Notes: generated by a model from the sequence alone, not told the origin. A DNA stretch of 64,000 bases from Texcoconibacillus texcoconensis (GCF_014202575.1 NZ_JACHHB010000002.1:124001-188000); one strand, 5' to 3'; shown: positions 18,768-25,990, numbered from the stretch's first letter. Numbers and translations: made by a program.

Positions 18768-18827
18768 GAGAGGGACAGTCCCACTTTCGCGCTTTAATTT
18801 AGAGAAGCGGGACTGTCCCCCTTTAAC
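18768..18827. repeat. Palindromic repeat copy (GGGACAGTCCC family)
   Basis: GAGAGGGACAGTCCCACTTTC, centre TTTAATTTAGAG, then AAGCGGGACTGTCCCCCTTT. Complete copy between two gene fragments. Confidence 0.88.
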
Positions 18828-18835
18828 AAATAAAA

Positions 18836-19045
18836 AACATCCCCAGAGTTGCAGATAGGTTTCGAAAAATCCAGAAAGCAGTGTTTGCCTTGCCATATCA
18901 ACGTTCACCCTTGCCAGCATACGCAAGAATTCTTTTTTCACTTCAATTTTCTCACTTTTAGTATCCCCCATTTTAGAAGGCAAAACAGCGGCAACAGGAT
19001 GATCTGACCGAATGAAATCGCGCCAGTTTTTCTTTTTCAGTTAAT
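18836..19045 (-). pseudogene. Internal fragment of an Rpn-family nuclease gene
   Basis: The minus strand reads LKKKNWRDFIRSDHPVAA, EKIEVKKEFLRMLARVN and LLSGFFETYLQL, then jumps into the right arm of the terminator hairpin that follows other Rpn loci (TGGGGATGTTTTTTATTTG). Compared with the intact gene at 24234-25073, both the nuclease core and the tail module are gone. It is a deletion relic. Confidence 0.85.
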
Positions 19046-19145
19046 ATTTGACCATGCCTGTACTTAAACCCCTTATATTTCACCGCCAATAAGCACAACA
19101 TATGTAAAAGCTAACACCACCCCACGAAAGGAACGTGACACAACA

Positions 19146-19424
19146 ATGGGTAAAAAAATCGAAGAAACAAAATGTACTTGCCAAGCATGCGGAAACGTGT
19201 GGTATTACGGAAAAGATGAAGTGCAGAAAAACTTCGGAGAAAAATTACAAAACCTCGGCAGCGACATGAGCAACACCGGCAAAGATATGATGTGCTGCAC
19301 CGGATGTTTACCAGCATTATTCATCCCAGAAAAACAAAAGAACAACAACATCACAGACTTAGACACCTGCCCAAATTGCAGATCTAAAGCAGTAACAAAA
19401 GAAAAGGTGGTACACGATGTGTAA
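19146..19424 (+). CDS. Zinc-ribbon protein of unknown function
   Basis: 92 aa with two CxxC knuckles: CTCQACGN near the N-terminus and CPNCRSK near the C-terminus, plus MMCCTGC in the middle, giving up to seven Cys. The arrangement fits a zinc-binding fold, but no enzyme motif is present. The ribosome site AAAGGAA is a little far from ATG 19146. It overlaps the yidD start by eight bases, so the two are probably cotranscribed. Confidence 0.75.
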   Translation: MGKKIEETKCTCQACGNVWYYGKDEVQKNFGEKLQNLGSDMSNTGKDMMCCTGCLPALFIPEKQKNNNITDLDTCPNCRSKAVTKEKVVHDV

Positions 19425-19635
19425 GTCCACCCTCATTCTCTTGATTAAAACCTACCAACGATGGCTCTCACCCATCAAACCAAAACGAATCAAATGCAGG
19501 TTCCACCCCACTTGCTCAACCTATGCCATCCAATCCATTGAAAAATACGGCCCCCTCAAAGGCGCCAAGAAAACTATCAACCGCCTAAAACGCTGCAACC
19601 CATATAACAGAGAGAGCTGCATCGATTACCCTTGA
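19417..19635 (+). CDS. yidD: Membrane protein insertion efficiency factor YidD
   Basis: Small peripheral membrane protein that aids YidC/Oxa1-dependent insertion. 72 aa shows the full family pattern: LIKTYQRWLSP, CRFHPTCSTYAIQSIEKYG, GAKKTINRLKRCNP. A good ribosome site (AAAGGTGG) lies inside the end of the upstream zinc-ribbon gene. B. subtilis has its own yidD-like gene, so this might be an extra copy. Confidence 0.93.
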   Translation: MCKSTLILLIKTYQRWLSPIKPKRIKCRFHPTCSTYAIQSIEKYGPLKGAKKTINRLKRCNPYNRESCIDYP

Positions 19636-19688
19636 ACCGCGGGGCCTGCCCTCATTCCGTAGCAGAGGGCTCCCTCCATCCCGCAGTC

Positions 19689-20435
19689 TCACTCATCCGC
19701 ACTACCCAACGTCATACCACCATCAACGACGATCTCCGTCCCCGTGCAATAAGAACTTTCATCAGAAGAAAGAAACGCAACAGCCCGAGCAATCTCAATC
19801 GCTTGCCCAATCCGCCTTAAAGGTACAGAATCGTAGAAAGGCGGAACCCCCTTCCCTTCTGTAGCCATATCCGTTTCGACCCCACCCGGATGAACCATAT
19901 TCACCCGAATCCCTTTCGGACCTAATTCAATAGCCGCCGCTTTTGACATCGCCACCACAGACGCCTTGGTCGCAGCATAAGCAGAAGACTTACTAATCGG
20001 CGCAAAGGCAGAAATCGATACATTATTGATAATAGAACCCTTCTCCTGCCTTTCCATTTGCGGAATCACCGCTTGCATCCCCATAAACACACCCAATTGA
20101 TTCACATGAATTAACTGCTCATAATCATCCAACGTGATCTCCGTAAACGGCTTCCGCTTCAAAACCCCCGCATTATTCACCAACACATCAACCTTACCAA
20201 ACTGATTGATGATCATATCAACCGCCGACTTCCACTCCGACTCTTTCGTCACATCCAACTGAATCGGAAAAGCATGACCCTCACCAATCCCCTTTGTCAC
20301 CTCTTCAGCATCCTGATAATTCCTGGCACCTACCCCCACCTTCGCCCCTAACGAAGCAATATGTTCAACAATCGCCCTTCCCTGTCCCCGATTCGCCCCC
20401 GTAACAAGAACGACTTGACCATTTAAATCCGGCAT
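19689..20435 (-). CDS. Short-chain dehydrogenase/reductase (classical SDR)
   Basis: NAD(P)-dependent oxidoreductase of unknown substrate. The cofactor motif is TGANRGQG (near residue 13), then NNAGVL, the active-site Ser in NNVSISAF and the YAATK catalytic pair near residue 153. ATG 20435 is chosen: AAAGGAG lies seven bases before it, while the longer GTG at 20441 is almost on top of that site. About 248 aa. A 3' duplicate of this gene is at 18500. A palindromic repeat flanks it upstream. Confidence 0.9.
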   Translation of the reverse strand: MPDLNGQVVLVTGANRGQGRAIVEHIASLGAKVGVGARNYQDAEEVTKGIGEGHAFPIQLDVTKESEWKSAVDMIINQFGKVDVLVNNAGVLKRKPFTEITLDDYEQLIHVNQLGVFMGMQAVIPQMERQEKGSIINNVSISAFAPISKSSAYAATKASVVAMSKAAAIELGPKGIRVNMVHPGGVETDMATEGKGVPPFYDSVPLRRIGQAIEIARAVAFLSSDESSYCTGTEIVVDGGMTLGSADE

Positions 20436-20457
20436 AAACACACTCCTTTAAATGACG

Positions 20458-20517
20458 AAAGGGGGACAGTCCCCCTTCATTGTATTAAATTATGAAAGCG
20501 GGACTGTCCCTCTTTCA
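20458..20517. repeat. Palindromic repeat copy (GGGACAGTCCC family)
   Basis: AAAGGGGGACAGTCCCCCTTC, centre TATTAAATTATG, then AAAGCGGGACTGTCCCTCTTTC. Complete copy. Confidence 0.88.
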
Positions 20518-20583
20518 CGTATTAACGTTCATTAGGATTAAACTTGCAACCTCTGGCACTTCTATCTCCTGTACTGAATCGAG

Positions 20584-21018
20584 TCATGCGCCGCAGCATT
20601 TTTTATACTTCTTCCCGCTCCCGCACAGACAAGGCTCATTTCTGCCGATTTTTTCACTTCTTACAGGCTCCTGTCTGACCTTATCTGCCAAAAACTCGTC
20701 GTCATTAACATAAATGTCATCATTCTCATATAAAACGTCACTCTCATCCTCATCCGTATCTTCCATTAATTCATAGTAATAATCGGGCAGCTTCTTCAGT
20801 TTTGCAATGTAGGCGTCATTATCAAAAACTTCTTTCCCCTGCATCACATTTGCGATACCTGTAAGCAGGCATGAGCCGATCATTTTTTTTGCCTCAAGCT
20901 TTGAATATCCTTCTCTTTGCAACCGATTGTACGTCTCGCCAACTTCTATAGGATTCCCGTTACTCAATTGTTCATCAACAGCATTAAATATATTTTCCTG
21001 CAGTTTTTTATTAACCAT
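20584..21018 (-). CDS. SEC-C metal-binding motif protein
   Basis: About 144 aa. The N-terminal helical half ([20 protein letters not shown]) resembles the DUF1841-type region found with SEC-C motifs. A very acidic linker follows (DTDEDESD), then the zinc-binding SEC-C tail [20 protein letters not shown], as at the end of SecA. ATG 21018 is favoured because AAGGAGAG lies upstream at usable spacing; the frame is open to 21093 but lacks a site there. Function unknown. It is followed upstream by a HIRAN gene relic. Confidence 0.8.
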   Translation of the reverse strand: MVNKKLQENIFNAVDEQLSNGNPIEVGETYNRLQREGYSKLEAKKMIGSCLLTGIANVMQGKEVFDNDAYIAKLKKLPDYYYELMEDTDEDESDVLYENDDIYVNDDEFLADKVRQEPVRSEKIGRNEPCLCGSGKKYKKCCGA

Positions 21019-21093
21019 TTTCCATCTCTCCTTTGCAACACATCCGTGATTCCTGAGGTCTTTTTCTTCACTCACAAATACTACGTTTAACAA

Positions 21094-21262
21094 CCAACCC
21101 TTGTAAACTCATTTTAGAAACATCGTCACTTTCATTACGAATCAAACGACAATTTAATCGTATCCGCAACCACCATTGTGAAGCTAGCTGTGATCGAATT
21201 AGTTTCACTTTCAACTGAATTGGAACATTTCTTTTAGGTAAAGCACGGACAGCTTGAGCATC
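21094..21262 (-). pseudogene. C-terminal relic of a HIRAN-domain gene
   Basis: The minus strand reads like the end of the intact HIRAN gene at 27058-27801: KRNVPIQLKVKLIRS, QWWLRIRLNCR and NESDD, finishing near LQGLV. Everything before that is missing. The homology joins directly onto half of a palindromic repeat. Confidence 0.75.
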
Positions 21263-21272
21263 GCCTGACCTT

Positions 21273-21310
21273 CATGCTTTAATTCAAAGAAGCGGGACTG
21301 TCCCTCTTTA
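21273..21310. repeat. Half palindromic repeat
   Basis: Only the centre (TTTAATTCAAAG) and right arm (AAGCGGGACTGTCCCTCTTTA) survive; the left arm is replaced by HIRAN relic DNA. A more decayed copy may lie at 23465-23503 (TTTAATTCAGAAAAGTCGCAC). Confidence 0.7.
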
Positions 21311-21314
21311 ACAA

Positions 21315-21361
21315 ATAAAAAACATCCCCAGATCAGCACCGTTTAGCTGTCTGGGGATGTT
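21315..21361 (-). terminator. Intrinsic terminator of Rpn locus 2
   Basis: AACATCCCCAGA (21320-21331) pairs with TCTGGGGATGTT (21350-21361). On the minus strand the stem is followed by a TTTTTTATTTG run. A near-identical hairpin ends Rpn locus 1 at 23511-23551. Confidence 0.85.
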
Positions 21362-21405
21362 AATGACGAATTTCATTTGTATGACGGTAGTGAAAAAACA
21401 ACTTC

Positions 21406-21630
21406 TTAATCGCGATCCTGCTCCTCTCTTAGTTGTCGAACTTCTGATTGGCTTAATTCTGTCACTTCGACGATGAAATCTTGGTTGATATCCATTTTCA
21501 ACATGTTCTTAGCAACTTCGATTTTTGCCTTTTTTATTCCGATTTTGTACCCTTTTTTATATCCTTCTTCGTAAGCTTTTTCGTAAGCTGCTTTGTATCC
21601 TATATGCTCATATGACATCTCTTTTTCCAA
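21406..21630 (-). CDS. Stand-alone Rpn C-terminal (antitoxin-like) module
   Basis: 74 aa from TTG 21630, which has AAAGGAG eight bases upstream. The N-terminal stretch (EKAYEEGYKKGYKIGIKKAK) is a charged helix; the rest (EVAKNMLKMDINQDFIVEV, then SQSEVRQLREEQDRD) matches the tail of Rpn nucleases with no nuclease domain. It is nearly identical to the last module of locus 1 (23596). In E. coli a small protein made from the C-terminal part of rpn genes inhibits the nuclease, so an antitoxin role is plausible but untested. Confidence 0.7.
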   Translation of the reverse strand: MEKEMSYEHIGYKAAYEKAYEEGYKKGYKIGIKKAKIEVAKNMLKMDINQDFIVEVTELSQSEVRQLREEQDRD

Positions 21631-21675
21631 AATTATTTCTCCTTTCTGTTTAGAAGTGGTTCAGTATTAATGCGA

Positions 21676-22209
21676 TCAAACTTCTTCGTCCAGTTCTTCT
21701 TTCAGTGAACGAACTTCTTCATGACTTAATCCCGTTGCCTCAACGATGACTTCATCTTCCATATCCATTTTCAACATGTTCTTAGCGACATTGACTATTC
21801 CTTTTCGCTCATAAGACACCATCAATTCCATCACTTTCTCTCCTTCCTGATTATCCATTTTTTTCACCTCGCTAATCAATTGTTCTTCTTCTTCCGGTGA
21901 GAGTTGTAGATAGGTTTCGAAAAATCCAGAAAGCAGTGTTTGTCTTGCCATATCAACGTTCATCCTTGCCAGCATACGCAAGAATTCCATTTTCACTTCA
22001 ATTTTCTCACTTTTAGTATACCCCACTTTAGAAAGCAAAGCAGCGGCAACGGGATTATTTGACCGAATGAAATCGTGCCAGTTTTTCTTTTTCAGCTGTA
22101 GCGTAAGGAAGTCAAATTGGAGAAAATCAGTAAAAGGGAATTTTCATTTCGAAAGTGGCAGGTTCTTCTCGTATTGTATCGTAGCTAAAAATGGCAATTG
22201 GGAGAATGT
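21676..22209 (-). pseudogene. Rpn-family nuclease gene, truncated and frameshifted
   Basis: Homologous to residues ~106-279 of the intact Rpn (24234-25073). Reading 5' to 3': ILPIAIFSYDTIREEPATF, then a one-base insertion near 22135 that shifts the frame after MKIPF, then LQLKKKNWHDFIRS and a clean frame from 22038 to the stop. The N-terminal PD-(D/E)XK core is missing. The last 51 codons (ATG 21831 to 21676) remain intact with the ribosome site AAGGAGAG before the ATG, so the tail module may still be made on its own. The Abi_2 gene ends four bases upstream of the break. Confidence 0.82.
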
Positions 22210-22212
22210 CTT

Positions 22213-23094
22213 TTATAGACGAAGCAGCTTGTCCCATTTTTCTGGAAAACCTAAGGAGGGTAAATGTATATAGTCTGAATACTGCTCAATAAGCACTCGC
22301 AAATCGATTACAAAACTAACTTTTTCATTATGGGGTAATAGATGGATGAGGATATAAACTGCAGAAAAAAGGTCGGAATTTCGAATAGAAGAATCGATAT
22401 TATTAAATAACCTCGGTTTAATAACCAATTTTTTACCGTATAGCCTTCCATGATGAGCACATATATTTCTTAAATAAGAAAGTGCATGTAACCAACTCTC
22501 TATATACTTGTAAGGAATACGGTCATAATGCTCTTTGGCAATTGCTGATTTATCTATATTTTTCAAGTTACGAAACAGCTTAGATAAACTACCAAAAGAA
22601 ATAACCTCAATAGCTACCCAAAAAGGGAACTCTCCATTATATTTGGATTGATGATGATGTACGAATAACTCATGTCTATTTTCATGGATCAAGCGATCTA
22701 GGTTTTCTAAAAAGGTTGTATGGTATTTTAATATGGAAAAGTTAGAAGGAGTTTTATATCCAAGGGAACCGTATTTATGGGCGTGGTGATAGGAGATTTG
22801 AGCACGGAAAGCAATTTCAATAACTTCTAATTTCCCGATCAACAGTTCACGGAGCTTTCGGTCAAATTGGTAAAGCGAGACCAAATGGCTAAAAGAAGTG
22901 CCCGGTAAAAATTTTTCTGTGTTGTCTGACCTTTTTAAAGTTAATCCGTAGGCAGATAATCGGTAGTAATTAACACGTTTTAAAAAAGAAATGGCTGCTT
23001 CTTCATCTTTAATGATTAAATGACGGGATTTAAAAATTTTTATTTGCTCTTCTATAGTTGTAGGATTCTTGATGTGAGATTTATTTGTCGTCAC
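22213..23094 (-). CDS. Abi_2 (AbiD/AbiF-type) abortive-infection HEPN protein
   Basis: Abi_2 family protein linked to phage-triggered growth arrest. 293 aa. Typical motifs: ISFLKRVNYYRLSAYGLTLK near residue 45, FDRKLRELL and the HEPN RNase-like RxxxxH motif in YLRNICAHHGRLY near residue 210. Start GTG 23094 is six bases after AGGAGGG. Immediately upstream lie a consensus -10 box, a hairpin and a run of eight T, which resembles the noncoding RNAs known to precede abiF genes. It sits between two Rpn loci and may have entered the 5' end of the second one. Confidence 0.9.
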   Translation of the reverse strand: MTTNKSHIKNPTTIEEQIKIFKSRHLIIKDEEAAISFLKRVNYYRLSAYGLTLKRSDNTEKFLPGTSFSHLVSLYQFDRKLRELLIGKLEVIEIAFRAQISYHHAHKYGSLGYKTPSNFSILKYHTTFLENLDRLIHENRHELFVHHHQSKYNGEFPFWVAIEVISFGSLSKLFRNLKNIDKSAIAKEHYDRIPYKYIESWLHALSYLRNICAHHGRLYGKKLVIKPRLFNNIDSSIRNSDLFSAVYILIHLLPHNEKVSFVIDLRVLIEQYSDYIHLPSLGFPEKWDKLLRL

Positions 23095-23107
23095 AAAAAT
23101 CCCTCCT

Positions 23108-23160
23108 AAAAAAAAGACTCACCTTGGTACGCATTGCTAAGAGGCGTGGTGAGTTCTGTT
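23108..23160 (-). ncRNA. Candidate abiF-associated small RNA
   Basis: On the minus strand a TATAAT box (23172-23167) is followed by a compact hairpin: GGTGAGT/ACTCACC outer stem (23148-23154 with 23117-23123), a contiguous inner stem GCGT/ACGC (23144-23147 with 23129-23132), a five-base one-sided bulge and an 11-base loop, then T8 (23115-23108). The ribosome site of the abi gene follows at once. The transcript would be about 50 nt. It could be only a leader attenuator; position and shape also fit the abiF RNA motif reported upstream of Abi_2 genes. Confidence 0.6.
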
Positions 23161-23166
23161 AATGAT

Positions 23167-23172
23167 ATTATA
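23167..23172 (-). promoter_or_regulatory. -10 box of the abi leader RNA
   Basis: TATAAT, a perfect sigma-A -10 hexamer, lies 13 bases before the hairpin. A good -35 is not obvious (TATACA or TACAAA at 17-18 bases). Confidence 0.5.
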
Positions 23173-23173
23173 C

Positions 23174-23504
23174 ATTATTTCCCCTTGTTTTGTATAGTAT
23201 CGCGTGAACCTCTCCCTCTAAATCGAAGATTATAGACGGAGCATCCCTTATCTTAAATACGGTCTATATCTTGCAGTGTAAAGGAGAATAAAAAACCTAG
23301 CGACTAATCCCTCCTAAATCTCAGATAGAAGGGGAATGCGTCGCTATATGTCGTTCAAAGCGCGAGAAACCACAGGGACGGACCTTTTGCTTCACCTTGA
23401 TTGGGGACGCCCCCTTTTCATCCTTAAACCATGAAAAATCTCCTGTCTCCCATAGGAGGACAACCTACTTTAATTCAGAAAAGTCGCACTATCGCTCTTT
23501 AATC
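23174..23504. other. Intergenic region between abi and Rpn locus 1
   Basis: About 330 bp without a supportable gene. It contains a decayed palindromic-repeat copy near 23465-23503. Confidence 0.4.
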
Positions 23505-23551
23505 TAAAAAAACATCCCCAGATTAGCACCATTTCGCTGTCTGGGGATGTT
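23505..23551 (-). terminator. Intrinsic terminator of Rpn locus 1
   Basis: AACATCCCCAGA (23511-23522) pairs with TCTGGGGATGTT (23540-23551); on the minus strand a TTTTTTTAGATT run follows. It ends the nuclease-plus-modules operon. Confidence 0.88.
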
Positions 23552-23595
23552 AATGATGAATTTCTTTTGTATGTCGGTGGTGAAATAACGACTTC

Positions 23596-23772
23596 TTAAT
23601 CGCGATCCTGCTCCTCTCTTAGTTGTCGAACTTCTGATTGGCTTAATTCTGTCACTTCGACGATAAAGTCTTGATTTATATCCATTTTCAACATGTTCTT
23701 AGCAACTTCGATTTTTGCTTTTTTTATTCCGATTTCGTATCCTTTGCGCTCATAGGAAGTCATCAATTCCAT
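23596..23772 (-). CDS. Stand-alone Rpn C-terminal module D
   Basis: 58 aa from ATG 23772, preceded by GGAAGGAGAGAAAGTG. A longer form from ATG 23829 (77 aa) overlaps the stop of the previous module. Sequence MELMTSYERKGYEIGIKKAK, then EVAKNMLKMDINQDFIVEV and SQSEVRQLREEQDRD. It is the last of four tail modules in this locus and almost the same as the last module of locus 2 (21406). No nuclease residues. Antitoxin-like role inferred from E. coli RpnS. Confidence 0.65.
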   Translation of the reverse strand: MELMTSYERKGYEIGIKKAKIEVAKNMLKMDINQDFIVEVTELSQSEVRQLREEQDRD

Positions 23773-23818
23773 CACTTTCTCTCCTTCCTGTTTAAGAATT
23801 GATTCCGTATAAATGCGA

Positions 23819-23986
23819 TCAAGCTTCATCTTCCAGTTCTTCTTTCAGTGAACGGACTTCTTCATGACTTAACCCCGTTGCCTCAACGATGACTTCATCT
23901 TCCATATCCATTTTCAGCATGTTCTTAGCAACATTGACTTTTTCTTTTTCCATTCCTCTTCGTTCATAAGACACCATCAATTCCAT
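23819..23986 (-). CDS. Stand-alone Rpn C-terminal module C
   Basis: 55 aa from ATG 23986 after the conserved GGAAGGAGAGAAAGTG ribosome region; a longer 74-aa form could start at ATG 24043, overlapping the stop of module B. Sequence MELMVSYERRGMEKEKVNVA, then KNMLKMDMEDEVIVEATGLS and HEEVRSLKEELEDEA. Closely related to the tail of the intact nuclease. Confidence 0.65.
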   Translation of the reverse strand: MELMVSYERRGMEKEKVNVAKNMLKMDMEDEVIVEATGLSHEEVRSLKEELEDEA

Positions 23987-24032
23987 CACTTTCTCTCCTT
24001 CCTGTTTAAGAATTGATTCCGTATAAATGCGA

Positions 24033-24188
24033 TCAAACTTCATCGTCCAGTTCTTCTTTCAGTGAATGGACTTCCTCATGACTTAATCCAGTTGCCTCAA
24101 CGATAACTTCATCGTCCATATCCATTTTCAACATGTTCTTAGCGACATTGACTATTCCCTTTCGTTCATAAGAGACCATCAAGTCCAT
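24033..24188 (-). CDS. Stand-alone Rpn C-terminal module B
   Basis: 51 aa from ATG 24188, with AAGGAGAG at the same spacing as the other modules. Sequence MDLMVSYERKGIVNVAKNML, then KMDMDDEVIVEATGLSHEEV and HSLKEELDDEV. It lies directly downstream of the full-length nuclease gene. It is separated from it by a stop and a short linker that has lost part of the usual GATCGCATTTATACGGAATC spacer. Confidence 0.65.
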   Translation of the reverse strand: MDLMVSYERKGIVNVAKNMLKMDMDDEVIVEATGLSHEEVHSLKEELDDEV

Positions 24189-24233
24189 CACTTTCTCTCC
24201 TTCCTGCTTAAGAATGATTCAGTATAACCACGC

Positions 24234-24389
24234 TCATGTTTCACTATCTATCTCTTCTTTCAGTGAACGAACTTCTTCATGACTTAATCCCGTCACTTCG
24301 ACAATGAAGTCTTCATCCGCTTCTTTTTTCAACATGTTCCTAGCGACATTGACTATTCCTCTTCGTTCATAAGACACCATCAATTCCAT
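24234..24389 (-). CDS. Putative intragenic small protein (Rpn tail, RpnS-like)
   Basis: Nested in frame within the nuclease gene: ATG 24389 (Met229 of the long protein) is preceded by AAGGAGAG (24403-24396) with six bases between, a strong ribosome site not needed by the long protein. It would give 51 aa (MELMVSYERRGIVNVARNML onward). This is the arrangement of E. coli RpnS antitoxins. Confidence 0.55.
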   Translation of the reverse strand: MELMVSYERRGIVNVARNMLKKEADEDFIVEVTGLSHEEVRSLKEEIDSET

Positions 24390-25073
24390 CACTTTCTCTC
24401 CTTCCTGATTATCCATTTTTTTCACCTCGCTAATCAATTGTTCTTCTTCTTCCGGTGAGAGTTTCAGATAGGTTTCAAAAAATCCAGAAAGCAGTGTTTG
24501 CCTTGCCATATCAACATTCATCCTTGCAAGCATACGTAAAAACTCTTTTTTCACTTCAATTTTCTCACTTTTAGTATACCCCATTTTAGAAAGTAAAGCA
24601 GCGGCAACGGGATTATCTGACCGAATGAAATCGCGCCAGTTTTTCTTTTTCAGCTGTAACGTAAGGAAGTCAAATTGGAGAACATCAGTAAAAGGAAATT
24701 TCATTTCAAAAGTGGCAGGTTCTTCTCGTATTGTATCGTAGCTAAAAATGGCAATCGGGAGAATGTTTCGGCGGTATGTTTCGTATAAGCGGCTAAAGTA
24801 GATAAACATTCGTTCTGAAAAGTGCTCTTGTACGTAGCTTTGCGGTTCAACGTGGATGATAATGAGGCTGTCTTGCCCTTTCAATTTCGTCTCGGCCAGT
24901 AAATCGACGCGGTATTTTTCCCCCACCGTGACATCGGTGTAAACCTCTTCCGGTAAAAAACGGCATTTCTGAAAATCAATCTCTTCATAAGCATTTGGAA
25001 AGAAAAGAAGCATGAATTCCTCGAAATACGTTGTTAGCAGCTCCTTAAACAAACGGTCATGGTCCACAGCCAT
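24234..25073 (-). CDS. Rpn-family recombination-promoting nuclease/putative transposase
   Basis: PD-(D/E)XK nuclease of the Rpn group, intact at 279 aa. Core residues are visible in DRLFKELL (N-terminus), YRVDLLAETKLKG with the catalytic Asp, and IIIHVEPQSYVQE with the Glu-x-Gln motif. A helical middle (LKKKNWRDFIRS, EKIEVKKEFLRML) leads to a C-terminal tail beginning at Met229. ATG 25073 follows AAGGAGGGG. In E. coli such proteins cut DNA, defend against phage and are restrained by their own C-terminal fragment. Three further copies of the tail follow downstream before a shared terminator. Confidence 0.88.
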   Translation of the reverse strand: MAVDHDRLFKELLTTYFEEFMLLFFPNAYEEIDFQKCRFLPEEVYTDVTVGEKYRVDLLAETKLKGQDSLIIIHVEPQSYVQEHFSERMFIYFSRLYETYRRNILPIAIFSYDTIREEPATFEMKFPFTDVLQFDFLTLQLKKKNWRDFIRSDNPVAAALLSKMGYTKSEKIEVKKEFLRMLARMNVDMARQTLLSGFFETYLKLSPEEEEQLISEVKKMDNQEGEKVMELMVSYERRGIVNVARNMLKKEADEDFIVEVTGLSHEEVRSLKEEIDSET

Positions 25074-25166
25074 AGCAACCCCTCCTTAAAATAGGAACTT
25101 ACGTTCGATTTAAGTATACACGAAACGACGAACAATTCAAAGAAAAACGTACTTATCCTTCGCTAA

Positions 25167-25224
25167 TGAGGGACAGTCCCACTTCCCTAAATTAAAGTGT
25201 CAAAGTGGGACTGTCCCTCTTTAC
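25167..25224. repeat. Palindromic repeat copy (GGGACAGTCCC family)
   Basis: GAGGGACAGTCCCACTTCC, centre AAATTAAAGTG, then AAAGTGGGACTGTCCCTCTTTA. Complete copy between the Rpn and retropepsin-like genes. Confidence 0.9.
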
Positions 25225-25298
25225 TCCTTGAAAGGCTATGACCCAAATTACCATGCTAACTTATGGTAAAATAAAGTAAACAAGCATATGGAGGTGGC

Positions 25299-25550
25299 AT
25301 GATGAAATGGGAAGAAGTTCGAAAAATATATCCTGATCAATATGTATTACTAAACATTTTAGAATCGCATATTGTCGGCGATAAAAAGTATGTTGAGGAC
25401 GTAGCTTTAATTAAGCCTATATCAGATGCCAAAGAAGCCACATATGAATTACTCCATGCAAAGCCAGGCACACTTGTCTACCATACGAAAAACGAAGAAA
25501 TCATCATTGAGATTAGACGACGAGCAGCATTTCGAGGGATCCTAACGTGA
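25299..25550 (+). CDS. Small protein upstream of a retropepsin-like protease
   Basis: 83 aa, unrecognised by motif. A GGAGG site precedes tandem ATGs at 25299 and 25302. Residues MKWEEVRKIYPDQYVLLNIL at the start and TLVYHTKNEEIIIEIRR near the end suggest a compact alpha/beta fold. Its stop overlaps the GTG start of the next gene, so the two are coupled. Such small proteins commonly sit beside retropepsin-like genes in Bacillales, but no function is known to me. Confidence 0.7.
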   Translation: MMKWEEVRKIYPDQYVLLNILESHIVGDKKYVEDVALIKPISDAKEATYELLHAKPGTLVYHTKNEEIIIEIRRRAAFRGILT

Positions 25551-25924
25551 AGATAGATTTTGTTGACGATCTTTTGCAAACCTCGTTAACCATTCATTAT
25601 CAAGGAAAGACCAAAGTCATTGACCGAATGGTTATTGATACAGGTGCAGCTCATTCATTGATTTCTTCAGATGTGGTTGATGACATCGGTGTTTTCTTCG
25701 AACCAGGTGATCGATTAATAACCATGGTTGGTGTTGGCGGAGAAGAATATTCCTTTCGAAAAGAGTTAGAAAGCGCCGAATTAGGTTCAGTTAAATTTGA
25801 TAACATTAATATTGATTTCGGCACACTTGATAATGAATTTGGGATAAATGGGTTAATCGGTTTGGATATACTTAAACAAGGAAAATTCATTATCGACCTA
25901 CAAAGCCTTAAGTTATATAAATAA
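25547..25924 (+). CDS. Retropepsin-like aspartic protease domain protein
   Basis: 125 aa with the aspartic protease active-site motif VIDTGAAHSLIS (residues ~28-39) and the hydrophobic INGLIGLDIL near the C-terminus: a single retropepsin-type domain that would need to dimerise. No signal peptide, so cytosolic. Start is GTG 25547, overlapping the upstream stop. Substrate unknown. A terminator follows at 25969. Confidence 0.8.
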   Translation: MKIDFVDDLLQTSLTIHYQGKTKVIDRMVIDTGAAHSLISSDVVDDIGVFFEPGDRLITMVGVGGEEYSFRKELESAELGSVKFDNINIDFGTLDNEFGINGLIGLDILKQGKFIIDLQSLKLYK

Positions 25925-25968
25925 GGTTTACTTGGCTTAAGGTGTTCCTTCTAATAAATTTACTTCTG

Positions 25969-25990
25969 TCGCCTTAAAAGGCGGCTTTTT
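25969..25990 (+). terminator. Intrinsic terminator after the protease gene
   Basis: CGCCTT-AA-AAGGCG stem followed by GCTTTTTG, 45 bp past the stop at 25924. Confidence 0.7.
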
